Source of the DNA: Streptomyces shenzhenensis
GTDB taxonomy: Bacteria > Actinomycetota > Actinomycetes > Streptomycetales > Streptomycetaceae
Length of the DNA stretch: 64,000 nt
NCBI RefSeq assembly: GCF_003688995.1
Contig: NZ_PENI01000043.1
Coordinates: forward strand, 17,020-81,019
Reading direction: 5' to 3'
Of this stretch, positions 26,413-35,133 are shown piece after piece. A program made the translations under genes and the position numbers. The first letter of the stretch is position 1; every line of letters starts with the position of its first letter. Under the pieces are notes generated by a model that saw only the letters and a list, made by a program, of their open reading frames with translations, made no database searches and was not told the origin of the DNA.

Positions 26413-27195
26413 TCAGTCAATGCGGGCTCCCGTGATGAGGGAGACGATCTCGTCGCCGGTGGTCTCGGCGGTACGCCGGCCGCCTACGCAGCGGCCGGCG
26501 CGCATCACCCACACCTGGTCGCTGAGCCGCATGACCTGGGCGAAGTTGTGGCTGATGAGCAGCACGGTGTGGCCGTCGTCGCGCAGCTTGAGGATCAGGT
26601 CCTCGACCTTCGCGGTCTCCTGGACGCCGAGGGCGGCCGTGGGCTCGTCCATGATGACGAGCCGCGAACTGAAGCCCGCCGCACGGCAGATGGCGACGGC
26701 CTGACGCTGTCCGCCGGACAGTCGGCGTACGCGGGAGTCGACCGCGGGCACGTTGACCGCGAGGGCGGACACCATCTCCTTGGCCCGCTTCTGCATGGCC
26801 CGCCGGTCCAGCAGGGCGAGGGGGCCGAAGCGGCGCACCAGCTCCCGGTTCAGAAACAGGTTCTGCCAGACCGCGAGGTCCTCGACCAGCGCGAGGTTCT
26901 GGTGCACGGTCTCGATGCCTGCCTCGCGGGCGTCCTCGGGCGAGTGGAAGTCGACAGGCGCGCCGTCGAAGAGGATGCGCCCGCTGTCGGGACGGTGGAC
27001 GCCGGAGATGCAGCGCACCAGGGTGGACTTGCCGGCGCCGTTGTCGCCCACGAGCGCGGTGATCTCGCCGGGCCGCAGGGTGAGGGACACCTCGGCGAGG
27101 GCTCGTACGCTGCCGAAGGACAGCGAGACGTCCTCGCAGGCGATGAGGGGTTCGGCCACGGCGGCCGGCCCGTCGGAGGGCAGGGGGTGGGTCAT
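26413..27195 (-). CDS. Sugar ABC transporter ATP-binding protein (single-domain, FrcA-like)
   Basis: A 260-residue ATPase from ATG 27195, overlapping the permease stop by 4 bases. Walker A is VGDNGAGKST, the signature is RLSGGQRQAVAI, Walker B is LVIMDEPTAALG, and the switch His is LLISHNF. The GDNGAGKST form and the PEDAREAGIETVHQNLALV Q-loop are typical of the ribose/fructose importer class. Unlike RbsA or XylG it has only one ABC domain, as in rhizobial FrcA, so it should work as a homodimer with the adjacent permease. Confidence 0.93.
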   Translation of the reverse strand: MTHPLPSDGPAAVAEPLIACEDVSLSFGSVRALAEVSLTLRPGEITALVGDNGAGKSTLVRCISGVHRPDSGRILFDGAPVDFHSPEDAREAGIETVHQNLALVEDLAVWQNLFLNRELVRRFGPLALLDRRAMQKRAKEMVSALAVNVPAVDSRVRRLSGGQRQAVAICRAAGFSSRLVIMDEPTAALGVQETAKVEDLILKLRDDGHTVLLISHNFAQVMRLSDQVWVMRAGRCVGGRRTAETTGDEIVSLITGARID

Positions 27196-28178
27196 CGCTG
27201 GAACCTCGTGAGGAAGGCCGCAAGCACCACGACGATGCCGACGGACAGCGGCTGGTAGAACTGCGAGACGCCGAGCAGAGTCAGCCCGTTGACCAGTGCC
27301 GTCAGCAGCAGCGCTCCGATCACCGGGCCGATGATCGTGGCCCGCCCGCCGAAGAGACTGACCCCGCCGAGCACCACCGCCGCCACGGAGTTGAGCAGGA
27401 ACGAGGTGTTGGCGGCGGGCTCCGCGGCGCCGACCCGGGCCACCAGGAGGATGGAGCCGAGCCCGGCCAGCACACCGGAGATCACATACACCGCGATCTT
27501 GATGCGGGCCGTGCTGATGCCCATCGCGGACGCCGACTCCGGTGCGCCACCGGTGGCGAGCACATGCGTGCCGAACCTGGTGTGGAACAGCACCACATGC
27601 GCCGCGATGGCGACACCCGCGGCGATCAGGAACGTCCAGCCCAGCACTCCGAGACCGCCGGTGGACAGCTTCAGCAGCGAGGCGTCGACGACGGTCACGG
27701 GCTTGCCGTCGGCCAGGATGAGGGCGAGTCCGGACGCCGCCGACAGCGCGCCGAGCGTGACGATGAAGTCGGTGATCTTCCCGCGCGCCACGATGAGCCC
27801 GTTGGCCACGCCCACGGCGGCCGAGGCCGCCACCGCCAGCAGACACGCCGGGCCGAGCCCCCAGCCGGCCTGGTACGCCTGGCCGAAGGCGACCGCCCCC
27901 AGCGTCATCGCCGACGCGATCGACAGGTCGATGCCGGCGGTCGCGATCACAAACGTCTGGCCGACGGCCAGAATGATCAGAATCGCCGCCGCCACGAGCA
28001 TCGACTGGATGTTCCCGACGCTCAGGAACGTCGAGTTGGCGCTCTGAAAGACGATCACCAGCACGACGAGTCCGACCAGCGCGGCCCAGTCGGCCCAGAA
28101 GCCGACGTCGCGCAGGCGCGCCGACCAGGCCCGGTGGTCCGGCCCTCGCTCAGGAGCCGCGAGTGTTGCGTCAGTCAT
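27192..28178 (-). CDS. Sugar ABC transporter permease (RbsC/FrcC-like)
   Basis: ATG 28178 starts a 328-residue integral membrane protein with eight to ten hydrophobic segments. It includes the ribose-class EAA-like loop GAPESASAMGISTARIKIAV and the recognisable VGQTFVIATAGIDLSIAS and GGVSLFGGRATIIGPVIGAL motifs. The frame is open further upstream into the binding-protein gap, but protein-like sequence begins at MTDATLAAPERG. It transports the sugar delivered by the lipoprotein at 28228 and would function as a homodimer. The gene sits between the binding protein and the ATPase. Confidence 0.92.
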   Translation of the reverse strand: MTDATLAAPERGPDHRAWSARLRDVGFWADWAALVGLVVLVIVFQSANSTFLSVGNIQSMLVAAAILIILAVGQTFVIATAGIDLSIASAMTLGAVAFGQAYQAGWGLGPACLLAVAASAAVGVANGLIVARGKITDFIVTLGALSAASGLALILADGKPVTVVDASLLKLSTGGLGVLGWTFLIAAGVAIAAHVVLFHTRFGTHVLATGGAPESASAMGISTARIKIAVYVISGVLAGLGSILLVARVGAAEPAANTSFLLNSVAAVVLGGVSLFGGRATIIGPVIGALLLTALVNGLTLLGVSQFYQPLSVGIVVVLAAFLTRFQR

Positions 28179-28181
28179 GGG

Positions 28182-28205
28182 TTCCGTTCTTCCGTTCTTC
28201 CGTTC
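28182..28205. repeat. Octamer TTCCGTTC repeated three times in tandem
   Basis: Three perfect 8-base copies (28182-28189, 28190-28197, 28198-28205) fill half of the 49-base gap between the binding-protein stop and the permease start. On the coding strand they read GAACGGAA and provide a GGAA-rich stretch just upstream of the permease ATG. Slippage here could change RBS spacing. Confidence 0.85.
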
Positions 28206-28227
28206 TTTGGGCGGCACGGTTGCCGGG

Positions 28228-29316
28228 TCACTTGCCGAGCGACGTGAACGGGTCGTCATAGCTGCCGAAGGGCTTCGGAGTGCTGGCCAGCGCCTTGTCC
28301 GCGTCGGCCTTGGTGACGAGCTCCACGGGCGCCTTGACGTTCTTGGGCAGGGTCTTGCCCTTGGCCGCCGCCTGGCAGGCCTCCACGCCCATCTGCCCGA
28401 TGGCGTACGGGTACTGGGCCACCGTCGCGTCGAGAGTGCCGGACCTGACGGCCTCCAGCGCGTCCTTGACGCCGTCGACGCTGATGACCTTGACCTTGCC
28501 CGTCTTGCCCGCGTTGGCGATGGCCCGCGCGACACCGAGGCCCATGTCGTCGTTGGCGACGAAGAAGCCCTTGAGGCCCGGGTGTGCGCGCATCACGTCG
28601 GTGGCGGCGGTCAGTGCGGTCTGGCGGTCCCAGTCGGCCGCGACGGTCTGTACGACCTTCAGGTCCGACCCGATGCCCTGCTTGAAGCCGTCGACGCGGG
28701 CGCCGCTGGTGACGTCACCGGCGATGCCGCCGATCACGGCTACGTCACCGCCCTGCGGCAGCAGCTTCACCATCTGCGCGCCGGCCATCTTTCCGGCGTC
28801 CACGTTGTCCGTGCCGATGTACGTCGCGGGCGTCGCGTTCGCCGCCTCGGCGGCCTTCGCGTCGATCGGGTTGTCGATGTTGACGATCGTCTTCTTCGCC
28901 ATGGCGACCTTGGCCAGCCCCTGCACCAGGTTCGTGGCGGAGATCGGGTTCACGATGAAGCAGCCGTACGACTGTCCGGAGAGACCGGCGAGCTTGTCCG
29001 CCTGGCCCGTGGTGTCCGTGATCGAGTTGGCGGCCTGGACCTTGACCGAGACGTCGCCGGACTTCGCCTGGGCGTTGATGCCCTGTTCCATGCTCTGGAA
29101 GAAGGGGTTGTCCAGCCCCTTGATCACCGCGGCGTACTGGGTGCTGCCTTCCGCCCCCGAGCCCGACGAGTCACCGGAACCGCAGGCGCTCAGTGCCAGC
29201 GCCCCCGTGACGGCCAGGACGATCCCGGTGACGGCGGTGCGGCTGCCGGAGGTGTGCCTTCCGGATGCTCTGACCACTTTGGTCCGGTTCCTCACGGCTT
29301 TGTGAAGTATGTGCAT
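28228..29316 (-). CDS. Sugar ABC transporter substrate-binding lipoprotein
   Basis: ATG 29316 follows AAAGGGA and gives 362 residues. The N-terminus has a basic n-region, a hydrophobic core (AVTGIVLAVTGALA) and the lipobox LALSAC, with Cys as lipid anchor. The mature part is a Peripla_BP_4 fold typical of ribose/galactose/fructose binders: KGLDNPFFQSMEQGINAQAK, GCFIVNPISATNL, AVIGGIAGDVTSGARVDGF, GFFVANDDMGLGVARAI and VAQYPYAIGQMGVEACQAA. It is the first gene of the five-gene operon, anchored on the outer face of the membrane. Confidence 0.93.
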   Translation of the reverse strand: MHILHKAVRNRTKVVRASGRHTSGSRTAVTGIVLAVTGALALSACGSGDSSGSGAEGSTQYAAVIKGLDNPFFQSMEQGINAQAKSGDVSVKVQAANSITDTTGQADKLAGLSGQSYGCFIVNPISATNLVQGLAKVAMAKKTIVNIDNPIDAKAAEAANATPATYIGTDNVDAGKMAGAQMVKLLPQGGDVAVIGGIAGDVTSGARVDGFKQGIGSDLKVVQTVAADWDRQTALTAATDVMRAHPGLKGFFVANDDMGLGVARAIANAGKTGKVKVISVDGVKDALEAVRSGTLDATVAQYPYAIGQMGVEACQAAAKGKTLPKNVKAPVELVTKADADKALASTPKPFGSYDDPFTSLGK

Positions 29317-29413
29317 GGGGGTGTCCCTTTCCCGCTGGATGCGGGAGACGGTACGGCTCGTTATGGGAGCTGGCAAGCTTCCTTTCAACTTTTTCCGTCA
29401 GAACTTTCGCTAC

Positions 29414-29442
29414 TTCCGCACAGTCACCGTCATAGCTAGGGT
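29414..29442 (+). promoter_or_regulatory. Possible leaderless promoter of the ROK gene
   Basis: TAGGGT at 29437-29442 fits an actinomycete -10 (TANNNT). TTCCGC at 29414-29419 is a weak -35 with a 17-base spacer. GTG 29449 begins 6 bases after the -10, the spacing expected when transcription starts at the initiation codon. A run of AACTTT repeats just upstream (29390-29410) could be operator sequence. Confidence 0.4.
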
Positions 29443-29448
29443 GTGGGA

Positions 29449-30669
29449 GTGGATACGACGAATACAGCCGCCGGACGGGCCGGTACCAGTGCGGGCGAGA
29501 TCCTGGGCCTGTTCCGCGATGTCACCGACGGCCTCACGAAGACCGACGTCGTGCAGCACACCGGCCTGTCGCGCACCACGGTCAACCAGCGCCTCGACGG
29601 GCTGCTCGGCGCCGGTCTGCTCGTCCCGGCGCCCCAGGACGCCCGCACCCGCGGCCGCCCGGCCGGACGGTTCGTCGTCAACCGCAGCCGGGGGGTCCTG
29701 CTGGTCGCCGACCTCGGCGCGACCGGCCTGCGCACCGCGGTCTGCGACCTGGCGGGCGAGGTGCGCGCCGAGCGCGAGGCCGCCTCCGACGTGACCACCG
29801 GACCGGAGGCCGTACTCGCCGTCGTGGAGGGGCTGTTCACCGAGCTCCTGGTGGAGACCGGGCACACCGAGCGGGACGTCCTGGGTGTGGGCGTCGGAGT
29901 GCCGGGCCCCGTCGACTTCGCCACCGGACGCGTCGTCAGCCCGCCCATCATGACCGGCTGGGACCGCTACAACATCCCTGGCCGCCTGGGCCCCCGCTAC
30001 GACTGCCCCGTCCTCGTCGACAAGGATGTCAACGCGATGGCGTTCGGCGAACAGCGCCTACGCTACCCGGACGTCGACCACCTGCTCATGGTCAAGATCG
30101 GCACCGGCGTCGGCACCGGCATGATCGCCGGCGGACGCATCCACCGCGGCGCCGACGGCGCGGCCGGCGACGTCGGTCACATCCAGGTCACCGTCGACGA
30201 CATCAAGGACCCCCCCGTCTGCAGATGCGGTAACACCGGCTGCGTCGAGGCCTACGCGGGCGGCTGGGCCCTGGTCCGGGACCTCCGCGAGGCCGGACAC
30301 GACGTCACTAGCGTCAACGACGCCGTCCGCCTCATACGCTCCGGCGACCTCACAGCCGTACGCCTCGCCCGGCGCGCAGCCCGCATTCTCGGCGTCGCCA
30401 TCGCCGACGCGGTCAACATGTTCAACCCCCGCGTCATCGCGATCGGCGGGCAGCTCGCCCACACCGACGAGCAGCTCTTCGCCGGGATCCGCGAGGTCGT
30501 CTACCGGCGCTCACTACCGCTCGCGACCCGCAACCTCCAGATCGCCCGCAGCGCCCTGGACCCCCGCGCCGGCGTCATGGGCCTGACCCAGCTGCTGGTC
30601 GACGGCATCTACGCACCACACCGCGTGCAGCAACTGATCGACAGGAGCGCGGGGTCCGGCGGACTGTGA
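29449..30669 (+). CDS. ROK family transcriptional regulator (sugar operon repressor)
   Basis: A GTG start at 29449 is preferred for its spacing from a -10-like box; GTG 29443 adds two residues. Residues about 15-70 form a winged helix with GLTKTDVVQHTGLSRTTVNQ, then RLDGLLGAGLL. The ROK domain follows: LLVADLGATGLRTAVCDLAG (phosphate loop), GVGVGVPGPVDFATG, the acidic DKDVNAMAFGE, and the zinc motif GHIQVTVDDIKDPPVCRCGN then TGCVEAYAGG. It is divergent from the ABC sugar operon, as FrcR and similar repressors are, and probably represses that operon until the sugar or its phosphate is bound. Confidence 0.9.
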   Translation: MDTTNTAAGRAGTSAGEILGLFRDVTDGLTKTDVVQHTGLSRTTVNQRLDGLLGAGLLVPAPQDARTRGRPAGRFVVNRSRGVLLVADLGATGLRTAVCDLAGEVRAEREAASDVTTGPEAVLAVVEGLFTELLVETGHTERDVLGVGVGVPGPVDFATGRVVSPPIMTGWDRYNIPGRLGPRYDCPVLVDKDVNAMAFGEQRLRYPDVDHLLMVKIGTGVGTGMIAGGRIHRGADGAAGDVGHIQVTVDDIKDPPVCRCGNTGCVEAYAGGWALVRDLREAGHDVTSVNDAVRLIRSGDLTAVRLARRAARILGVAIADAVNMFNPRVIAIGGQLAHTDEQLFAGIREVVYRRSLPLATRNLQIARSALDPRAGVMGLTQLLVDGIYAPHRVQQLIDRSAGSGGL

Positions 30670-31226
30670 CGACGCCGCGCCGGGGCAGGCGCCGGTCCAG
30701 ACCGCGAGGAGTAGCTGCAAGCCCTGCCGGGTGCGGCCTTCGGGGCCGTCGGTGTTCTTGCGGATCTCGCGTCCGGCGGGCGTGAGGCGCAGGGCCACGA
30801 AGCGTGAGTACATGCGCTTGAAGCCGCTGCGGCCGCTGCCCGGGCGGGAGCCTTCCCGCCACTGCACCGGCCGGGCGGCCTGCTTGCCGGTCGCGATGAC
30901 CAGCTTCTTCACTGCCTGCGCCGGTTCGGGGTAGACGTGGTGGAGATGCCCACCACATAGTCGAGGCCGCGTTCTTCCAGGCCCAGCCGGCGCCAGTCGA
31001 CGGCGGCTGACGCCTCGTCGGAGGCCAGGTGCAGAGCCATCCCGGCCTGGCAGTTGGTGACCTTGCCCGCCGTGCCGGTGTACTGCCTGGCCACACACGC
31101 CGACGTGTCCCCGTCCTTGAGGAACCCGGTGTCATCGATGATCAGCGCACCGCCTTCCCGCTCCCGGCCACCAGCGCCCCGAAAGTCCAGTATTCGTGCG
31201 TATCTGTCGGTGCGCCAGTGACACCG
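30670..31226 (-). pseudogene. IS701-family transposase remnant (second, different copy)
   Basis: Minus-strand frames carry ALIIDDTGFLKDGDTSACVA, RQYTGTAGKVTNCQAGMALH, the jump GLEERGLDYVVGISTT, then KKLVIATGKQAARPVQWREG and RSGFKRMYSRFVALRLTPAG. These are consecutive blocks of an IS701 transposase with the second catalytic region deleted. It is of a different subtype from the remnant at 19680. It lies exactly between the ROK gene and the type VII locus, so it may mark the border of a transferred segment. Confidence 0.8.
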
Positions 31227-31460
31227 TGTCATACATGTGTGGCAGGAATGTCATGGCGCGGACGTGATACGGGACCACTACCGGGAGTGCGGCACGTCCG
31301 GTGAGATCGGGGCATGTCCACTGCAGCGGCCATCGAGGTCGAGAAGCTGAACGGCCGTGGTGCGCGCCCCCTGGTAGTTGACATGTGAACCAATTGCTGA
31401 TCGGATGCAGGAGAATCGACGGCAGTTCACGAGTTGGAAGATACGGAAGTACCTAAGCCC

Positions 31461-33491
31461 ATGTCTGTCGACTTACATGGAAACGTGTTGGCCGCGCTGC
31501 GGAGAGAGACCTTCACCGGGCGCGTCGCCGAACTGAGGCTGCTGCGGGAGCTGATGAGCAACGAGGCCCGGGGCTGCTTCGTGGTGTGGCTGCACGGCAT
31601 GGGGGGTGTCGGCAAGAGCACCCTGCTGCTCCGGTTCGCAGACGAGGCGCGGACGCAGGGCACTGCCGTACGCACGATCGACATGCGCTTCACGGATGCG
31701 ACACCGGATGCCTTCCGGGCCGCGCTGGAGGCGCAGGGGCCGCCGGAAGAGGCGCAGTTGCTGCTGATCGATTCCGCGGAGTCGCTGGGTCCGCTGGAGT
31801 GGTGGCTGCGCGACCAGTTCCTGCCCCGTATGCCCACACACCTGCTCGTCGTGGTGGGCTCGCGCCGGCCCCCGGAGACCGAGTGGCGCACCGACCCGCA
31901 GTGGTGGCACGCACTGTGCAGCGTGCGGCTGTCGGGCATGGACGAAGCCGAGGCGCTCCTGCTCCTGCGCAACCGGGATGTGCCGGAGACCTCGGCGGCC
32001 GACATCGTACGGGCCTCGCACGGACTGCCACTCGCTCTGGCGCTGTTCGCCGACGCCAGGGAAGCGTCCGCGGGGACAGCCGGGCCGAGCGGCGAGCGGG
32101 AGTTGTACGACTCGCCCGAGCTGGCACGGGAGCTGCTGAGGCTGCTGCTGCGCGAGACCCCGTCACCGGCCAGGACCGACGCGCTCCAGGTACTGGCGCT
32201 GGCCCGGGTCACCACCGAGGAACTGGTGCGGCGCACCCTGGATGTGCCGGTGGCCGAGGCCCAGATGCTGTTCGCCTGGTTGCACGGACTGTCGTTCGTG
32301 GACAGCACCGCCGCCGGTCTCATACCGCACGGGCTGGTGCGAGAAGCGCTGCTGATCGATCTGCGCTGGCGTGATCCGGAGAAGTACGAGCGCCTCTTCC
32401 GCCGACTGCACGCGCATCTGGCCGAACGGCTGACCCAACGTACGGGTGGCCGTTGGGCGTTCGGTGCCGGCCTTGCCCACCTCGGGAGGGCGAGTTCCGT
32501 CGTCCGCGAGGCGGCGGACTGGAACGGCGCGGACCGTTTCCAGCTGCGGTCCGCACACCCGAAGGACCTGCACCCGGTGCTGGCCGCCATAGAGGAGGAG
32601 CACGGTGTCGCGGCCGGCGGTCTCGCCCGGCAGTGGTGGGATCGACAGCCCTCGGCGTTCATCGTCGCTGAGGACGACCGTGGTGGCGTCGTCGGTACAC
32701 TCGTGGCGCCCTGTGTGGAACCGGGCGTCACGAACCTGCCCGACGATCCGGTCGCGCACGCCGCGCTCGAACACGTGACGGGCCGGTCGTCGCCGCTGCG
32801 ACGCACCGGGCGACTGCTGCTGGGGCGTTGGAGCACCGGCAGCGCGGTGGCGGCGTGCTTCGGGCTCACCACCCTGTGGGCGACCACGCCAGGTCTCGCG
32901 GTGAGCTGGACCTGCGCGGCACGGGAGCAGGAGGAGCTGTCGCGGCTGCTCGGCCTGTACGACCACCAGCCCGGGGAGACGGTCACCGGCGCGGACGGTG
33001 TACCGGTCTTCTCGTTCGTGCGGGACTGGCGCAGCATGCCGTTCGCCCGCTGGGCGGAGGCACTGAGCACCCGGCTGCTGGCCGACGAGCCCGCAGCGGC
33101 CCCGGCTCCGGCCGCCGAGCCGGTGACACCCGCCATGCCGTGGCCGGAGTTCGTGGGTGCCGTCAAATACGCCTACCAGAAGGTCTCGGAGCCGGAGCAG
33201 TTGGCGCACAGCGCGCTTCTGCGCACCGGGCTCGTGGCGTCCGACGCCGGCCCCGCCGAGCTGCGCCAGGTACTCACGGAGACCGTTTCGCAGTTGCGGG
33301 CGCAGCCCGGCCGGCGGCAGTTGGCCGACATCCTGGAGATCACCTATCTGAGCGGGCCGCGCAGCCAGCAGGCCGCGGCCAACCGGGCGGCGCTGTCCTT
33401 CAGCACCTACCGGCGCCGGCTGTCCGCCTCGCTGGAGACGGCGGCGGAACTGCTGCGGGAGCGAGAGCTGTACGGTCCGGTGCCGCGATGA
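31461..33491 (+). CDS. STAND-type P-loop ATPase with GNAT-like and C-terminal helical domains
   Basis: ATG 31461 gives 676 residues; an upstream TTG at 31434 would add nine. Residues about 38-320 form an AAA_16/NACHT-like NTPase with Walker A WLHGMGGVGKST, Walker B QLLLIDSAES and a sensor region LLVVVGSRRPP, followed by winged-helix repeats. Residues about 355-525 resemble a GNAT domain (FIVAEDDRGGVVGTLVAP, then SWTCAAREQEELSRLLGLYD), but no clear acetyl-CoA loop is seen. The tail (560-667) is helical, with a possible HTH at SQQAAANRAALSFSTYRRRL. STAND proteins are signal-switchable ATPases. As first gene of the type VII locus, 97 bases before the lectin gene, it may control or sense secretion. 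Confidence 0.75.
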   Translation: MSVDLHGNVLAALRRETFTGRVAELRLLRELMSNEARGCFVVWLHGMGGVGKSTLLLRFADEARTQGTAVRTIDMRFTDATPDAFRAALEAQGPPEEAQLLLIDSAESLGPLEWWLRDQFLPRMPTHLLVVVGSRRPPETEWRTDPQWWHALCSVRLSGMDEAEALLLLRNRDVPETSAADIVRASHGLPLALALFADAREASAGTAGPSGERELYDSPELARELLRLLLRETPSPARTDALQVLALARVTTEELVRRTLDVPVAEAQMLFAWLHGLSFVDSTAAGLIPHGLVREALLIDLRWRDPEKYERLFRRLHAHLAERLTQRTGGRWAFGAGLAHLGRASSVVREAADWNGADRFQLRSAHPKDLHPVLAAIEEEHGVAAGGLARQWWDRQPSAFIVAEDDRGGVVGTLVAPCVEPGVTNLPDDPVAHAALEHVTGRSSPLRRTGRLLLGRWSTGSAVAACFGLTTLWATTPGLAVSWTCAAREQEELSRLLGLYDHQPGETVTGADGVPVFSFVRDWRSMPFARWAEALSTRLLADEPAAAPAPAAEPVTPAMPWPEFVGAVKYAYQKVSEPEQLAHSALLRTGLVASDAGPAELRQVLTETVSQLRAQPGRRQLADILEITYLSGPRSQQAAANRAALSFSTYRRRLSASLETAAELLRERELYGPVPR

Positions 33492-33588
33492 GTCGGATCC
33501 GGCAGCCGCGACCGGGGCGGGAACGGAGCGGTCGGGACGAACGCTTCGGCACACCCACTGTTGAAACCTGTGCGAGTTGGGAACGGCA

Positions 33589-34518
33589 TTGAGTGAAATC
33601 GACCAGGACGAAACGAAACGGCGGCAACGGGCGCGGTTCGTCGACGCGCTGACGACCAGCGCCCAGCAGCCGGGGGAGCGCTCCCGCATGGGGACCCGGG
33701 TCGCCGGCGCGGTGGCCGTGCTGGCACTCGCCGCGGGCGCCACCCTGGGGGTGGGCGCGTGGCGCAGTTACCAGGCCGACGAGGAGGCGCAGAAGGTGGA
33801 GCTGGCGGCCCAGCAGGCCGCGGCGCACAAGAGGCTCACCAGTCCACCGTCGCCGTCCCCCGAACCGAAGGTGACGAAGAAGGAGACGAAGGAGGAGACG
33901 GTGACGGAGCCCGGCACGACCGTCGAGCGGCGGGTGCCCGAGCCCGTCGTCATCCCGTCGGTCTCTCCGACCTCTCCGACGAAGAAGCAGACTGAGGTGC
34001 GGGCGGAGGACGTGGCCAAGGCCGAGCTGCGGAAGCTGACAGCCGTCTCTCGCACGCTGCTGCTGAAGAACGTGTTCACCGGGCTGTGTGCCGATATCCC
34101 GTTCAACGGAGCGGGCAAGAAGGGGCAGGACGTCAACCAGTACTACTGCGACGGCACCGACAAGGACAACCAGCTGTGGAGGATGACGTCCCCTCGTCCC
34201 GACGCGGGCCCTGGCGGCACTGATCTCGTGCAGTTCGCCAACCTCAAGGACGGTCTGTGCCTCGACCTGCCGACCCGCGGGGGACAGCCCGTGGGGACCG
34301 GGCTCCTGGAGGCCCACTGCACCGGAACCATGGGTGACAACCAGCTGTGGTGGTTGGAACCGGCCGGGGACGGCAGCGCCAGGATCCGCAATTACGCCAG
34401 CAACCACCTGTGCCTCATGGTCAATGGCCAGGGCGACGAGAGGAAGAAGCCGGACCAGCGGCTGGTGATCGGCTTGTGCGATGCGCGGGGCGACACCCGC
34501 TGGCGGCTGATCGAATGA
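33589..34518 (+). CDS. Single-pass membrane protein with extracellular ricin B-type lectin domain
   Basis: TTG 33589 (LSEIDQDETKRRQRARFVDA) or TTG 33577 is the start; neither has an ideal RBS. Layout: a charged cytoplasmic segment (1-35), one transmembrane helix VAGAVAVLALAAGATLGVGA, a charged Lys/Glu linker, a Pro/Ser/Thr-rich stalk, then a beta-trefoil domain from about residue 145 with QxW-type repeats DNQLWRM and DNQLWWLEP and paired Cys in LCADIPF, YYCDG, LCLDLP and AHCTG. Ricin-B modules bind glycans. The topology, a single N-terminal helix with a large outer domain, resembles that of EccB, though no sequence similarity is claimed. It follows the STAND gene and a terminator follows it. 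Confidence 0.8.
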   Translation: MSEIDQDETKRRQRARFVDALTTSAQQPGERSRMGTRVAGAVAVLALAAGATLGVGAWRSYQADEEAQKVELAAQQAAAHKRLTSPPSPSPEPKVTKKETKEETVTEPGTTVERRVPEPVVIPSVSPTSPTKKQTEVRAEDVAKAELRKLTAVSRTLLLKNVFTGLCADIPFNGAGKKGQDVNQYYCDGTDKDNQLWRMTSPRPDAGPGGTDLVQFANLKDGLCLDLPTRGGQPVGTGLLEAHCTGTMGDNQLWWLEPAGDGSARIRNYASNHLCLMVNGQGDERKKPDQRLVIGLCDARGDTRWRLIE

Positions 34519-34633
34519 CCCCGGCCGGCTGACACGGTCCGGGTGACCGCTCCAAGGCCCGGCGGGAGCCGGCGCCCCCAGGCGGTCGCCGCACCACGCG
34601 GTCGTACCGGTCAGGCCGCGGGCAGTGTACGCA

Positions 34634-34664
34634 GGCGCTCGGCCGGGGTCTCCGGCCGAGCGCC
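34634..34664 (+). terminator. Strong hairpin after the lectin gene
   Basis: GGCGCTCGGCCGG (34634-34646) and CCGGCCGAGCGCC (34652-34664) form a perfect 13-bp stem with a 5-base loop, ending the STAND/lectin transcription unit. The rest of 34519-34848 shows no gene. Confidence 0.8.
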
Positions 34665-34848
34665 TTACGTGGTCCGCCGGTGCGTTCGGCGGCGACGGTG
34701 CCCAGGTCCCTTCGGGGCGGCACCCGTCGGGCGGGACGGGGCCGTGTCCGCCGACGCGCCTCCCTTCCGGGACGATCCTTCGAACGACGGGCTCCGACGA
34801 CCTGCGCCGAGAAGATCTGGACCTGACGTAACTGACCGATTTAGGCCG

Positions 34849-35094
34849 ATGAGTTCAATTCGCTACAGCCATGCACAGAAAACCGCTCACCTGCTGAAGT
34901 GGGCCGCCGGATGGCAAGGAAACCTGAGTGGAGAAAGCGCGTGGTCCTACTCCCTCCGGCTGGGAGGTTCACATGCCCTGCTCAACGGGTGGATGAATAA
35001 TGCCAAGTTGACGTCCACCCTCACTCGGGAAGAACGGGACCTCATCAACGCGGCTCGCCGGGCGTCGAAGCACACCAGGGCGAGAATCAGTTGA
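34849..35094 (+). CDS. Small hypothetical protein, 81 aa
   Basis: ATG 34849 begins MSSIRYSHAQKTAHLLKWAA. Base composition is lower in GC than its neighbours and the codon bias is weaker. The product is basic and helical, ending RRASKHTRARIS, with no signal peptide. No family is recognised, and the RBS is weak. It could be a small DNA-binding or regulatory protein. It is the only gene between the terminator at 34634 and the SDR-like gene. Confidence 0.4.
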   Translation: MSSIRYSHAQKTAHLLKWAAGWQGNLSGESAWSYSLRLGGSHALLNGWMNNAKLTSTLTREERDLINAARRASKHTRARIS

Positions 35095-35133
35095 GCTCTG
35101 GACCTTACGCACGTCAGAATTTAATGTACGTCC

